Source of the DNA: Draconibacterium sp.
Lineage (GTDB): Bacteria > Bacteroidota > Bacteroidia > Bacteroidales > Prolixibacteraceae
Assembly: GCA_021648495.1 (NCBI GenBank)
Contig: JAKIST010000004.1
Location: 1-32,917 of the forward strand
Direction of reading: 5' to 3'
DNA: 32,917 nt
A program made the position numbers and the translations under genes. Positions within the stretch are counted from its first letter, which is position 1; every line of letters begins with the position of its first letter. Positions 24,325 to 32,917 of the stretch are shown in pieces. The notes beneath the pieces were generated by a model that saw only the letters and a list, made by a program, of their open reading frames with translations, was not told where the DNA came from and ran no database searches.

Positions 24325-24655
24325 TAACCTGACCATTTGTGCTTGTTCTTTCGCTCTTTAACTTCCTTGAAATAATCTTTAAATAGAACGCTATTCGCTA
24401 AATTTTCAAGTTGTTAAAAAACAAAATGCCTACGCTCAAATTGTTCATTGTATTACGTAACAGTTTCTAAGTATTTATCTTATGTAATTTTATCGATGCC
24501 TTTTTTAACCGCTTTTAACTTTTTTTTGTCATGTACTAAAATAACTTTTATAATAATGGCGCACTTACTAATTGGATTTTCATGGAATAAAAGTAACAGA
24601 TATGAAAAATATAAAACTAAATTGCAACGATGATATAAAAACTGAAATTAGAAAC

Positions 24656-25024
24656 ATGAAACGTATTCTGTTAGCTGAAGATAATAAGTTGATTTTGGAA
24701 ACGGTTGCTCATAGCTTAACTAAAGAGGGGTATGAAATTATTAAAGCAATTGATGGGAAGGAGTGCCTTGAATTGTTAGAAGACAATGAAGTAGATTTAA
24801 TTATTACAGATTTGTATATGCCTAATGTTAATGGGATGGAGGTAATATCTTTTTTAAGAGATGAACGAAGAATAACAACACCAATTATGGTGCTTTCTGC
24901 AGCGGGGGATGAAGAGAACGTTTTAAAGGCTTTCGAATTTGGAGCAGATGATTTTATGATTAAACCATTTAGCCTGGTCGAAATTAATATTAGGGTAAAA
25001 AAGTTGTTGGCACAAAAAAGATAA
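24656..25024 (+). CDS. stand-alone response regulator receiver protein
   Basis: MKRILLAEDNKLIL, DLIITDLYMPNVNGMEV, MVLSAAG, MIKPFSLVEINIRV; no output domain. Start chosen at internal Met of the 24572 ORF. Confidence 0.9.
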   Translation: MKRILLAEDNKLILETVAHSLTKEGYEIIKAIDGKECLELLEDNEVDLIITDLYMPNVNGMEVISFLRDERRITTPIMVLSAAGDEENVLKAFEFGADDFMIKPFSLVEINIRVKKLLAQKR

Positions 25025-25070
25025 GGTTTCGATAATTTAAACTAAACTAATCTATTAAAATTAAGAGCAA

Positions 25071-26750
25071 ATGAGGTATGTCAACTTTACGATTATAAAA
25101 TTGATAATTCGTACGCTTGGCTTCTTATACTGTATTTGTTTGATACCTGTTAAAGATTGTGCAGGTGCTCAAAAATTTGTAATTCAGGTGGCTGCCACAA
25201 AAACCCCATTAAATATTCAATCCTTTGCAAAAAAGTACAACATAAATGATAGTATCAAGGAATTAAAGTCTGGCGATTGGAACCAATACATTATTGGAAG
25301 CTTTGACAGTTATAAATCAGCTTCGAATTATGCTCATAAATTAATCAAAATAAATGGATTGTCCGGGATATATATTCGCGATATTGAAAAAGATTCAAGT
25401 GGAATCTTTGAACAACTTAAAAAGAAGGAAGCACTTACCTATTTCAAAAAAGAAGAGCAAGTTGTTTTAGCTCCAAAACCTGCTCCCATAAAAACAGAAC
25501 TTTCAGGAAATAAACAAACCGATTCTTTAAAAATTAAAACAGATAAGTTGGAAGTAAGGAATATGGGCAATTATTTTTTGCATCTTTTGTTGACCGATTT
25601 TGAAATTAAAACATTCAAAAATGATCTTGTTGAATATGGGGAAAATAATGTCTCTGAACCGTACTTCAGGTTTTATTTAAGTTTCGTTGATTTTGTGTTC
25701 AAATATCCTTTTGCAATTGTATTATTCGTTTTTATATTTTTCTTCATTATTAATATTATTACGGTTCTTTTTGTTTTAAATTTCTCTGTCAAAGAAAAAA
25801 ATCGGCAAGATCGGTATCTAAAAGTGTACGGCAAAATGTATGAGAGTACTTTATTGGCGTATTTATTTGGCGAAATTGATTGGGATAGAGCTCTGATTCA
25901 ATTAAAGCACATAAAACGGAAAGAGAATAAAAAGATACTGATTTCAATATTGTTTAATTTTCATGAGAATTTGAAAGGAGAGGTGGATAAATTTATTCCT
26001 GAAATATTTGTAAAACTTGGCTTACATAATGATTCCTTAAAAGCATCGAAATCATATTATTATCATAAAAAAATTCAGGCAATTAGGGAGTTAACCTATT
26101 TGTATCCAGAGGGTGCTGCAAAAATAATCCCTAAATTAATCAATTATCCCAATGATAGAGTCAGGGCTGAAGTTCAAATTTCATACATTAGCCTGAACAA
26201 GGATCATCCTTTTCAATTTTTAAGTAAATTAACCAAACCATTTGTCCGTTGGACACAACTGTCTGCTTTTTATTTAATTCGCCTGCACCAGCTTCCGGTT
26301 CCCTCTTTTGCTGCGTTTTTAACTTCCAAGCAATATACGGTAAGAGAGTTTTGTTTGAATATGATTATTTACTCTCAACAATTCGAGAATGTTTCTGCAA
26401 TATTTCAAATGCTTGAAAGTAGTAGGGAACAAACCCGTTTCCTTTCCTATAAAGCCATAAACAACCTTCGTTTATTTGATGGTAAACGAAGATTAAAAAA
26501 CAGATACAGGTATGAAACGGAAAAAAATAAACTGGAAATAGTAAAAGCATTAAGGAATATAGGAAATGAAGAAGACCTGAATTTTTTAGAAATTATTATT
26601 AAGTCTGAATCTATTCCGTTAAAAATAGAAGCTTGCCGTTCTATGTATTATATGAATTCGCAGGGGAAGGAAAGAATGATTAGTTTAACCAAAGAATATG
26701 ATAGTAAGCTGGAATTATTTATTTCACATGTAACAGACCCAAGAAATTAG
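25071..26750 (+). CDS. membrane protein: N-terminal SPOR-like domain, central TM helix, C-terminal HEAT-like repeats
   Basis: FVIQVAATKTPLNIQSFAKKYNINDSIKELKSGDWNQYIIGSFDSYKSASNYAHKL (SPOR-like); YPFAIVLFVFIFFFIINIITVLFVL (TM); helical repeats after residue ~330. Confidence 0.7.
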   Translation: MRYVNFTIIKLIIRTLGFLYCICLIPVKDCAGAQKFVIQVAATKTPLNIQSFAKKYNINDSIKELKSGDWNQYIIGSFDSYKSASNYAHKLIKINGLSGIYIRDIEKDSSGIFEQLKKKEALTYFKKEEQVVLAPKPAPIKTELSGNKQTDSLKIKTDKLEVRNMGNYFLHLLLTDFEIKTFKNDLVEYGENNVSEPYFRFYLSFVDFVFKYPFAIVLFVFIFFFIINIITVLFVLNFSVKEKNRQDRYLKVYGKMYESTLLAYLFGEIDWDRALIQLKHIKRKENKKILISILFNFHENLKGEVDKFIPEIFVKLGLHNDSLKASKSYYYHKKIQAIRELTYLYPEGAAKIIPKLINYPNDRVRAEVQISYISLNKDHPFQFLSKLTKPFVRWTQLSAFYLIRLHQLPVPSFAAFLTSKQYTVREFCLNMIIYSQQFENVSAIFQMLESSREQTRFLSYKAINNLRLFDGKRRLKNRYRYETEKNKLEIVKALRNIGNEEDLNFLEIIIKSESIPLKIEACRSMYYMNSQGKERMISLTKEYDSKLELFISHVTDPRN

Positions 26751-26752
26751 AG

Positions 26753-28180
26753 ATGATGAATTTGGAAGAATTTAAAAGAATCGTAGAAATATTTTTTTTA
26801 ATTTACGCAATATGTGTATTTGTAGCTTATTTCTGCTTAGCAATAATTTCAGCCAAAGAATTATTAAAAAATATAAACGAGGCCAAAATCACCAATTACA
26901 ATGCCCTTTTATCTTCGCCTTTTGCTTCCAAAGTTTCTGTATTAGCTCCGGCATATAACGAATCGCGTACAATTGTTGAAAATATAAAAGCTCTATTAGG
27001 GCTTTACTACCCCAGTTTTGAAATTATTGTAATTAACGATGGCAGCAAAGATGATACACTGGGAAAAACGATTAAAGCATTTGATCTGGAAAAAGTTCCT
27101 TATGTAATTGATTATAAAATTCCATGTCAGGAGATCCAGGGCATTTATAAATCACGAAAAAAGGCGTATAATAACCTCACTGTTATTGATAAAATTAATG
27201 GAGGAAAAGCAGATGCTTTGAATTCAGGAATCAATATTTCGAAAGGGGAATATTTTATTGCAATTGATGTAGATTCAATTATAGATCCACATGCACTTAA
27301 GAAATTAATTAAACCCTTTTTCGAAGAAACAGAACGAAAGGTTATTGCAGTTGGGGGGGTTATTCAAATTGCAAATTCATGTAAATTTGAAGACGGTCAA
27401 TTAGTCGAAGTAGATGTTCCTGATAAATTCTTACCACGTTGCCAGGTAATTGAATATAACAGGTCTTTTTTAATGGGAAGAATGGCTTGGAGCCGGCTTG
27501 ATGGACTTTTACTGATTTCTGGCGCACTAGGGCTTTTTGATATTGAAGTTGTTATTGCGTGCGGAGGTTATTATACTAAAACAGTTGGCGAAGACATGGA
27601 GTTAGTTGTTCGAATGCGAAGGTATATGTCGAATAAAGGCGAAAAATATAAAGTGATATATATTTCGGATCCTCTTTGCTGGACAGAAGCACCCTCCAGT
27701 TTAAAGGTACTTGGAAGTCAGCGAAATCGGTGGACACGAGGAACCATTGATACAATTTTTCGTCATTGGCATATTTTCTTCAATCGTAAATATGGTTTTA
27801 TGGGTATGGTTTCGCATCCATATTGGGTATTGTTTGAGTGGTTGGCTCCAATTATTGAAGTATTTGGGATTATGTTCTTTATTTTTATTGCTTTATTAGG
27901 TGAATCCAACTGGCCACTTTTTTTAGTGATGTTGAGTTTTGTTTATTTCTTCGCCATAACTATGTCAACTTATGCAATTCTATTTGATCAAATTGCATAT
28001 CACCGATATAAAGATAAACGAATGGTAATAAAACTAATTTTAACCTCTTGGGTTGAACCGGTACTATATCATCCATTAACTGTTTACTGGGCTATTCGTG
28101 GGAATATAGACCATTTTATAAAAAGAAAAAAAACATGGGGGAAAATGACACGGGAGGGATTTTCTAAACCAAAAGAATAA
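26753..28180 (+). CDS. processive family-2 glycosyltransferase (PgaC/BcsA-like)
   Basis: VLAPAYNESRTIVENI, IIVINDGSKDDT, GGKADALNSGI, AIDVDS, GEDMELVVRM, QRNRWTRG; multiple TM helices. Confidence 0.92.
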   Translation: MMNLEEFKRIVEIFFLIYAICVFVAYFCLAIISAKELLKNINEAKITNYNALLSSPFASKVSVLAPAYNESRTIVENIKALLGLYYPSFEIIVINDGSKDDTLGKTIKAFDLEKVPYVIDYKIPCQEIQGIYKSRKKAYNNLTVIDKINGGKADALNSGINISKGEYFIAIDVDSIIDPHALKKLIKPFFEETERKVIAVGGVIQIANSCKFEDGQLVEVDVPDKFLPRCQVIEYNRSFLMGRMAWSRLDGLLLISGALGLFDIEVVIACGGYYTKTVGEDMELVVRMRRYMSNKGEKYKVIYISDPLCWTEAPSSLKVLGSQRNRWTRGTIDTIFRHWHIFFNRKYGFMGMVSHPYWVLFEWLAPIIEVFGIMFFIFIALLGESNWPLFLVMLSFVYFFAITMSTYAILFDQIAYHRYKDKRMVIKLILTSWVEPVLYHPLTVYWAIRGNIDHFIKRKKTWGKMTREGFSKPKE

Positions 28181-28255
28181 TTTTTATTAATAAAACTGGA
28201 CTTTTTGAAACCAATTATAAAAAGACAGATAATCATATAATAAATTTGTAAAAAT

Positions 28256-29491
28256 ATGAGGTTTAAAAATATAATTCGATCAATTATTTTATTAGCGTTC
28301 ATTGCTTTTGCTGGGCTTTCAAATAAAACAGCAGCCCAGACTTTTGAAGATGCCAGAAATTATGCTTTTAATGGTGAACGGGAAAAAGCAAGAACAATTT
28401 GCTATGAGATTCTTTCACAGGGGTTTAATTCGGATGTTGCGCTTTTACTTGGCAGAACCTATGCGTGGGATGGAAAGTACGACTCTGCACGTGTTGTTTT
28501 TAACGAGGTTCTGATTAATAAACCTGAAAACATGGAAGTTTTGGGGGCGTTTGCTGATGTGGAGTACTGGTCTGAAAATTATTCAAAAGCCGTTGAATAC
28601 TGCGATATGGCTTTGCAGAAAGATTCTGTTGCAGAAGAATTTATATTGAAAAAAGCAAGAATTTTAAACAGTAATGAAAAATTTGAAGAAGCTGTTACTA
28701 CATTAAAAGATTTTGTCTGCAAACATCCAGGTTATGCAGATGTAATGAGGAAATTAAAGGAATATCGCCTTGATCTTATGAGGAACAAGATTAAGGTAGC
28801 ATATACATTTGATTTTTTTGATAAAAACTTTAATCGCGACCCCTGGCAAATTACTGCTTTGTCGTATGGGCGGAAAACAAAATTAGGTTCCGTAATAGCT
28901 CGTGTAAATTATGCCAATCGTTTTGGGTATAAAGCATATCAGTATGAAATTGATGCTTATCCAAAGCTGAGTGAAAATAGTTACTATTATGTGAATTATG
29001 GATTTTCAAATAACTCCCTTTTCCCAAAAAACAGAATGGGATTAGAGTGGTATCACAACTTTCCAAAAGCTTACGAAGGTTCAATTGGTATGCGAATGTT
29101 GATTTTTAATGCTTCAAATGTAGATATTTATACAGCTACTATTGGCAAGTATGTTGGTAATTATTGGCTGTCAATGCGCTCTTTTGTTACACCTGGGACT
29201 GACGGAACCTCTGTGTCAGGTTCATTGCAGATGAGGCGATACTATTCGGATCCTGAAAATTATTATGGTTTAAGGATGAGTTATGGCGTTTCGCCCGATG
29301 ATAACCTAAATTTGATTGATTCTGGGCAAAGGTTAACATTAAAAACACGGGCATTACGTGTAGAATTTAATCATATATTTAACCACATTTGGATTTTTAA
29401 TATTGGAACTATTTGGGGTGCAGAAGAGCTGGATCAAGGGAAGTATTCAGGTTATTATACATTTGATTTTACTTTTTCCCGACTTTTTTAA
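28256..29491 (+). CDS. TPR plus YaiO-like outer membrane beta-barrel protein
   Basis: Signal peptide, TPR-like helices (NYAFNGEREKARTICYEILSQG...), C-terminal barrel-like strands ending FDFTFSRLF. Confidence 0.78.
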   Translation: MRFKNIIRSIILLAFIAFAGLSNKTAAQTFEDARNYAFNGEREKARTICYEILSQGFNSDVALLLGRTYAWDGKYDSARVVFNEVLINKPENMEVLGAFADVEYWSENYSKAVEYCDMALQKDSVAEEFILKKARILNSNEKFEEAVTTLKDFVCKHPGYADVMRKLKEYRLDLMRNKIKVAYTFDFFDKNFNRDPWQITALSYGRKTKLGSVIARVNYANRFGYKAYQYEIDAYPKLSENSYYYVNYGFSNNSLFPKNRMGLEWYHNFPKAYEGSIGMRMLIFNASNVDIYTATIGKYVGNYWLSMRSFVTPGTDGTSVSGSLQMRRYYSDPENYYGLRMSYGVSPDDNLNLIDSGQRLTLKTRALRVEFNHIFNHIWIFNIGTIWGAEELDQGKYSGYYTFDFTFSRLF

Positions 29492-29500
29492 ACGTATTCT

Positions 29501-31531
29501 ATGGATAATTTAATGGAATCAGTAAGGTTAGTTATTAGATCATTAAGGAGATTTATTAGTTTAAGTTTTATATTGTTGTCAATGATATTGGTTGTTCGTT
29601 TCTATGAACTAATTATTACTTCAAATTTTTCAAATTATCCGCCAGGAAGCTCAGTTGATGTGCTAATTGGCCTAAAGTTTGACTTTATTACGTATTTACG
29701 TATTTCAGCATTTCTGATGATCCCTTTTTTGATTATTGCTTATTTTAGCCAGAAAGCAGCTAAATACTTTTTTATTGTTTCCAGTATTTTGCTAGTTCTT
29801 GGTGAAATTATGCTACTTCAGTATTTTACTACTGCAAGGATTCCTTTAGGAGCAGATTTGTTTGGGTATTCAGTAGAAGAAATACAGCATACTGTTGCAG
29901 CTTCTGGTAGTATTCGTATTTTCCCATATATAATGATAATGCTTTATCTGGCTTTTATGGTCAGGATATTTGTCAAACATGTTTATTATAGAATAAAACC
30001 ATGGGCAATGGTTCTTATTACAATTTTAATGTTTGGCTCTTTACTTCCCTTAAAGAAATTAAATCCAGAGCCTTCAAAATTTAGTAATGAGTTTTGTTAT
30101 TTTGTAGCCATAAATAAACTTAGCTTTTTTACTCAAAGTGTTTCTAATTATTATGTAAATAAGGGAAAGCTGGATGATCAACCATTTACTTTTAAAAAGT
30201 CAGTTGCCTCCGCAATTGGTAATCCGTTCAGTTATATCGATCCTGATTATCCTTTTCTTCATCAGGAAACCACTCCAAATGTATTAGGCGAATATTTTGA
30301 ATTAGGTGAAACACCGACAAATATTGTTTTTATTTTGGTTGAAAGTTTGGGACGAGCCTATAGCGGCGAAGATGCGTATTTGGGGAGTTTTACTCCTTTT
30401 TTGGATTCGTTAATGCGAGAAAGCCTTTATTGGGAGAATTGCCTGAGTACCTCTGGTCGTACTTTTCAGGTATTGCCTTCAACATTGGCATCGCTACCGT
30501 ATGGAAACCATGGTTTCACCGATATGGGGGATGAAATGCCCGACCACCTTAGTCTAATTAGTATTTTGAAGAAAGAAGCTGGATACAACAGCACATTTGT
30601 TTATGGTGGTGATGCAAGTTTCGATAAAATGGATATTTTCCTTCGGCGACAAGGTATTGATCAGATTATAGATGTTGAAAATTTTGGTGCGGATTATACT
30701 AAACTCCCAGCATCCGAAAGTGGATTCACCTGGGGATATGGTGACAAAGAAATATTTAGAAGATATATTGAGGATTGGAAATTAAACCAAAGTGAACCAA
30801 GAATTGATGCAATACTTACACTGGCAATGCACAGCCCGTTTAAAGTGCCGGATCAACTGAATTACAATCGGAAATTTGAAGAACGATTAATTGGTTTGGA
30901 TTTGAGTGATAAAACCAAATTGTTTAACCGTAATTACGTTAAACAGTTTGCTACAATAATTTATTTCGATGAGGCATTGAGATATTTCTTTAATGAAATT
31001 AAGAAATTGCCCGCTTTTAAAAATACTATTTTTGTTATTACTGGAGACCATCGAATGCCGGAAATTCCAATTAGTACACAAATTGATCGATTTCATGTTC
31101 CATTGGTTATATACTCTCCAATGCTAAAAAAAACCAAGAAATTTTCTTCTGTTGTTACACACTTCGATTTAACACCATCAATACTTGCATTGTTAAATAA
31201 AAGGAATAATATCTCTCGCCCGACAGTAGCTTCATGGATCGGACATGGACTTGACAATTCAGCTTCATTCCGCAATTTGAATTCGTATGTATTAATGAGG
31301 AATAAAAATGAAATTATGGATATACTGGATTCTAAACGAATGCTTGCAAACAATACTTTATATCAACTTTATCCAAATATGAACATTGAACCTATTGATG
31401 AAAGTAATATTCAGGAAGAGATGGAAATGGAAATGGAAAATTTCATACGTAAACAATATTATGTTAACCGTAACAATAAGCTCATCCCCGATTCGTTGAA
31501 AAAATGGGCTGTACACTTAAAAGCCAATTAA
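29501..31531 (+). CDS. LTA synthase-like / alkaline phosphatase superfamily membrane enzyme
   Basis: N-terminal TM bundle, FILVESLGRAYSGEDAYLGSFTPFLDSLMRES, SGRTFQVLPSTLASLPYG, VITGDHRMPE, FHVPLVIYSP. Confidence 0.88.
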   Translation: MDNLMESVRLVIRSLRRFISLSFILLSMILVVRFYELIITSNFSNYPPGSSVDVLIGLKFDFITYLRISAFLMIPFLIIAYFSQKAAKYFFIVSSILLVLGEIMLLQYFTTARIPLGADLFGYSVEEIQHTVAASGSIRIFPYIMIMLYLAFMVRIFVKHVYYRIKPWAMVLITILMFGSLLPLKKLNPEPSKFSNEFCYFVAINKLSFFTQSVSNYYVNKGKLDDQPFTFKKSVASAIGNPFSYIDPDYPFLHQETTPNVLGEYFELGETPTNIVFILVESLGRAYSGEDAYLGSFTPFLDSLMRESLYWENCLSTSGRTFQVLPSTLASLPYGNHGFTDMGDEMPDHLSLISILKKEAGYNSTFVYGGDASFDKMDIFLRRQGIDQIIDVENFGADYTKLPASESGFTWGYGDKEIFRRYIEDWKLNQSEPRIDAILTLAMHSPFKVPDQLNYNRKFEERLIGLDLSDKTKLFNRNYVKQFATIIYFDEALRYFFNEIKKLPAFKNTIFVITGDHRMPEIPISTQIDRFHVPLVIYSPMLKKTKKFSSVVTHFDLTPSILALLNKRNNISRPTVASWIGHGLDNSASFRNLNSYVLMRNKNEIMDILDSKRMLANNTLYQLYPNMNIEPIDESNIQEEMEMEMENFIRKQYYVNRNNKLIPDSLKKWAVHLKAN

Positions 31532-31575
31532 AAAAATTGTTAAAAAGATAATAGCAGTTTCTTCATTAATTAATT

Positions 31576-31854
31576 TTAAAAATAATCTACATGAACAAAA
31601 GGGACAAGCACATTTAACGTTTTCAGTATACCGAAATATTGATAAGAGTAACCATATTTAGTCTCTAAATTAGTTGGTAAATTTTCGGTAATATCTGTTG
31701 TAGCAGCAATATTAAATGTTCTATAACCATCGGTCAAAAAATTACCACCATCAGTATAGTAGTCATTTTTATTTTTTGGAGTTATTGTATCGTTTGGAAA
31801 ACTTAGTTGTTTTGCAATAAATCCTCCTGTATAATCTTCAGAAAAATTATACAA
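31576..31854 (-). pseudogene. C-terminal remnant of an unidentified protein
   Basis: In-frame codons continue upstream (TRYKDDVEQAYLYNFSEDYTGG...) but hit a stop without a start; ends ...KTLNVLVPFVHVDYF. Confidence 0.4.
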
Positions 31855-32618
31855 ATAAGCTTGCTCAACATCATCTTTATAACGGGTTTTACTTTAACAA
31901 AACGAGTAAAATCAGTGTCTATCTGAGATATTTTTCTTCAATTCGTTGCTATGTTTTTATCATCTGGCTTTAATTTAAGGATACTCATAATTTCTTGTTG
32001 TATTGGGTTTAAATCAGGCATCATAATTTTTTTCATTTGATAACCTAACCCAAGTTCGCTCATCTTTATGTTTTTTAATTCGTCAGCTATTGGGAAATCG
32101 GTTGAGTTCGGTGGGAAATTAAATCCTTTTCTGAAGTTTAATACTACCAAGTTGAGTGAATTATTTTTATGGAATAAAATTAAAGACAACTATTAAAGGA
32201 CAATGCTTAATGAATTTTTCTTGAGTCCCATGAAATATTTCTTAATAACATTAATTGGCAAAACCATCCAACTAAACCGTTAAAAAAATATTTATAATCC
32301 GCGCAAAAATGCTCAAATTCAACCGGTCTTGTTTGGTAATTACGAGGAATAGCTATATTTTTAGAGGGAAGTGAAAATTCATGAGTAACACCGGAATATC
32401 CAATAATTATTAAATCCCCATTTTTCAAGAACTCTTTGCGAAGCAAGATTATAATCAAAAACTCATTGACTGTTATCCTGAATTGGCAGAAACCTTTCAT
32501 GCTGATAAATATAATCCGGGAATTACGTTTGTGGAATTGTAAATATTACAGATAAACGATACTATTCAACAATAAAGTGATATGAATATTTTGGAGCAAC
32601 CATTGGCTTCTGAATTAT

Positions 32619-32917
32619 TTACTTATTCGAAAGCGCAGATAAATAATCTGCTGTTAAAAATAAACTTAAATTCCGTGTAAAATTATATCCTATTTTAATG
32701 GCTGTTGAAAAATAGGATATTTTAGAGGTTTTCTCAGCGTTTAAACTGTAAACAGGAATTGTAATATCCACATTTTCAGCATAACTAATTTTTAAATCGA
32801 CAGGTTTAATTGATAATATTCCAGCTCTAACTATAAATTTAGCCGAAAATTTATTAAAAGAAACATTATATTCTGGTCCAATCCCATAATAAGTTGTTTC
32901 CCAATCTTTAGAGCTAT
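32619..32917 (-). CDS. probable outer membrane beta-barrel protein, C-terminal part (runs off window)
   Basis: Minus frame SSKDWETTYYGIGPEYNVSFNKFSAKFIVRAGILSIKPVDLKISYAENVDITIPVYSLNAEKTSKISYFSTAIKIGYNFTRNLSLFLTADYLSALSNK* with alternating hydrophobic pattern. Confidence 0.55.
   Translation of the reverse strand, partial: SSKDWETTYYGIGPEYNVSFNKFSAKFIVRAGILSIKPVDLKISYAENVDITIPVYSLNAEKTSKISYFSTAIKIGYNFTRNLSLFLTADYLSALSNK

Overview
AT-rich window with Bacteroidota-like gene content and architecture (assigned from protein families only). From left to right: (i) a lipid-handling/export operon on + (RND/MMPL exporter, LolA-like protein, ACP, patatin) ending in a truncated GT2 gene. That gene abuts a ~150 bp MITE-like element, whose other side abuts a truncated HTH gene. 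(ii) A metallophosphatase on -. (iii) A long co-directional - block: MprF-like flippase/synthetase, response regulator, histidine kinase, two TolC-like proteins interleaved with two paralogous jelly-roll-like secreted proteins, a HlyD adaptor and an RND pump. (iv) A compact nickel-pincer nucleotide cofactor island on + (NikR-like regulator, LarE, LarC, LarB, UreH-like transporter). Its outer boundaries are a pair of 53-bp inverted repeats (52/53 by eye), and no larA is visible. The NikR-like regulator appears to lack all four canonical nickel ligands. (v) A repeat- and debris-rich spacer with a cruciform-like array of hairpins. (vi) A putative exopolysaccharide operon on + (receiver-only regulator, SPOR-TM-HEAT protein, processive GT2, TPR/YaiO-like beta-barrel, LTA-synthase-like enzyme). 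(vii) Gene debris and the 3' end of a probable outer-membrane barrel gene on -. No rRNA, tRNA or CRISPR array was recognised. All alignments and repeat comparisons were made by eye.
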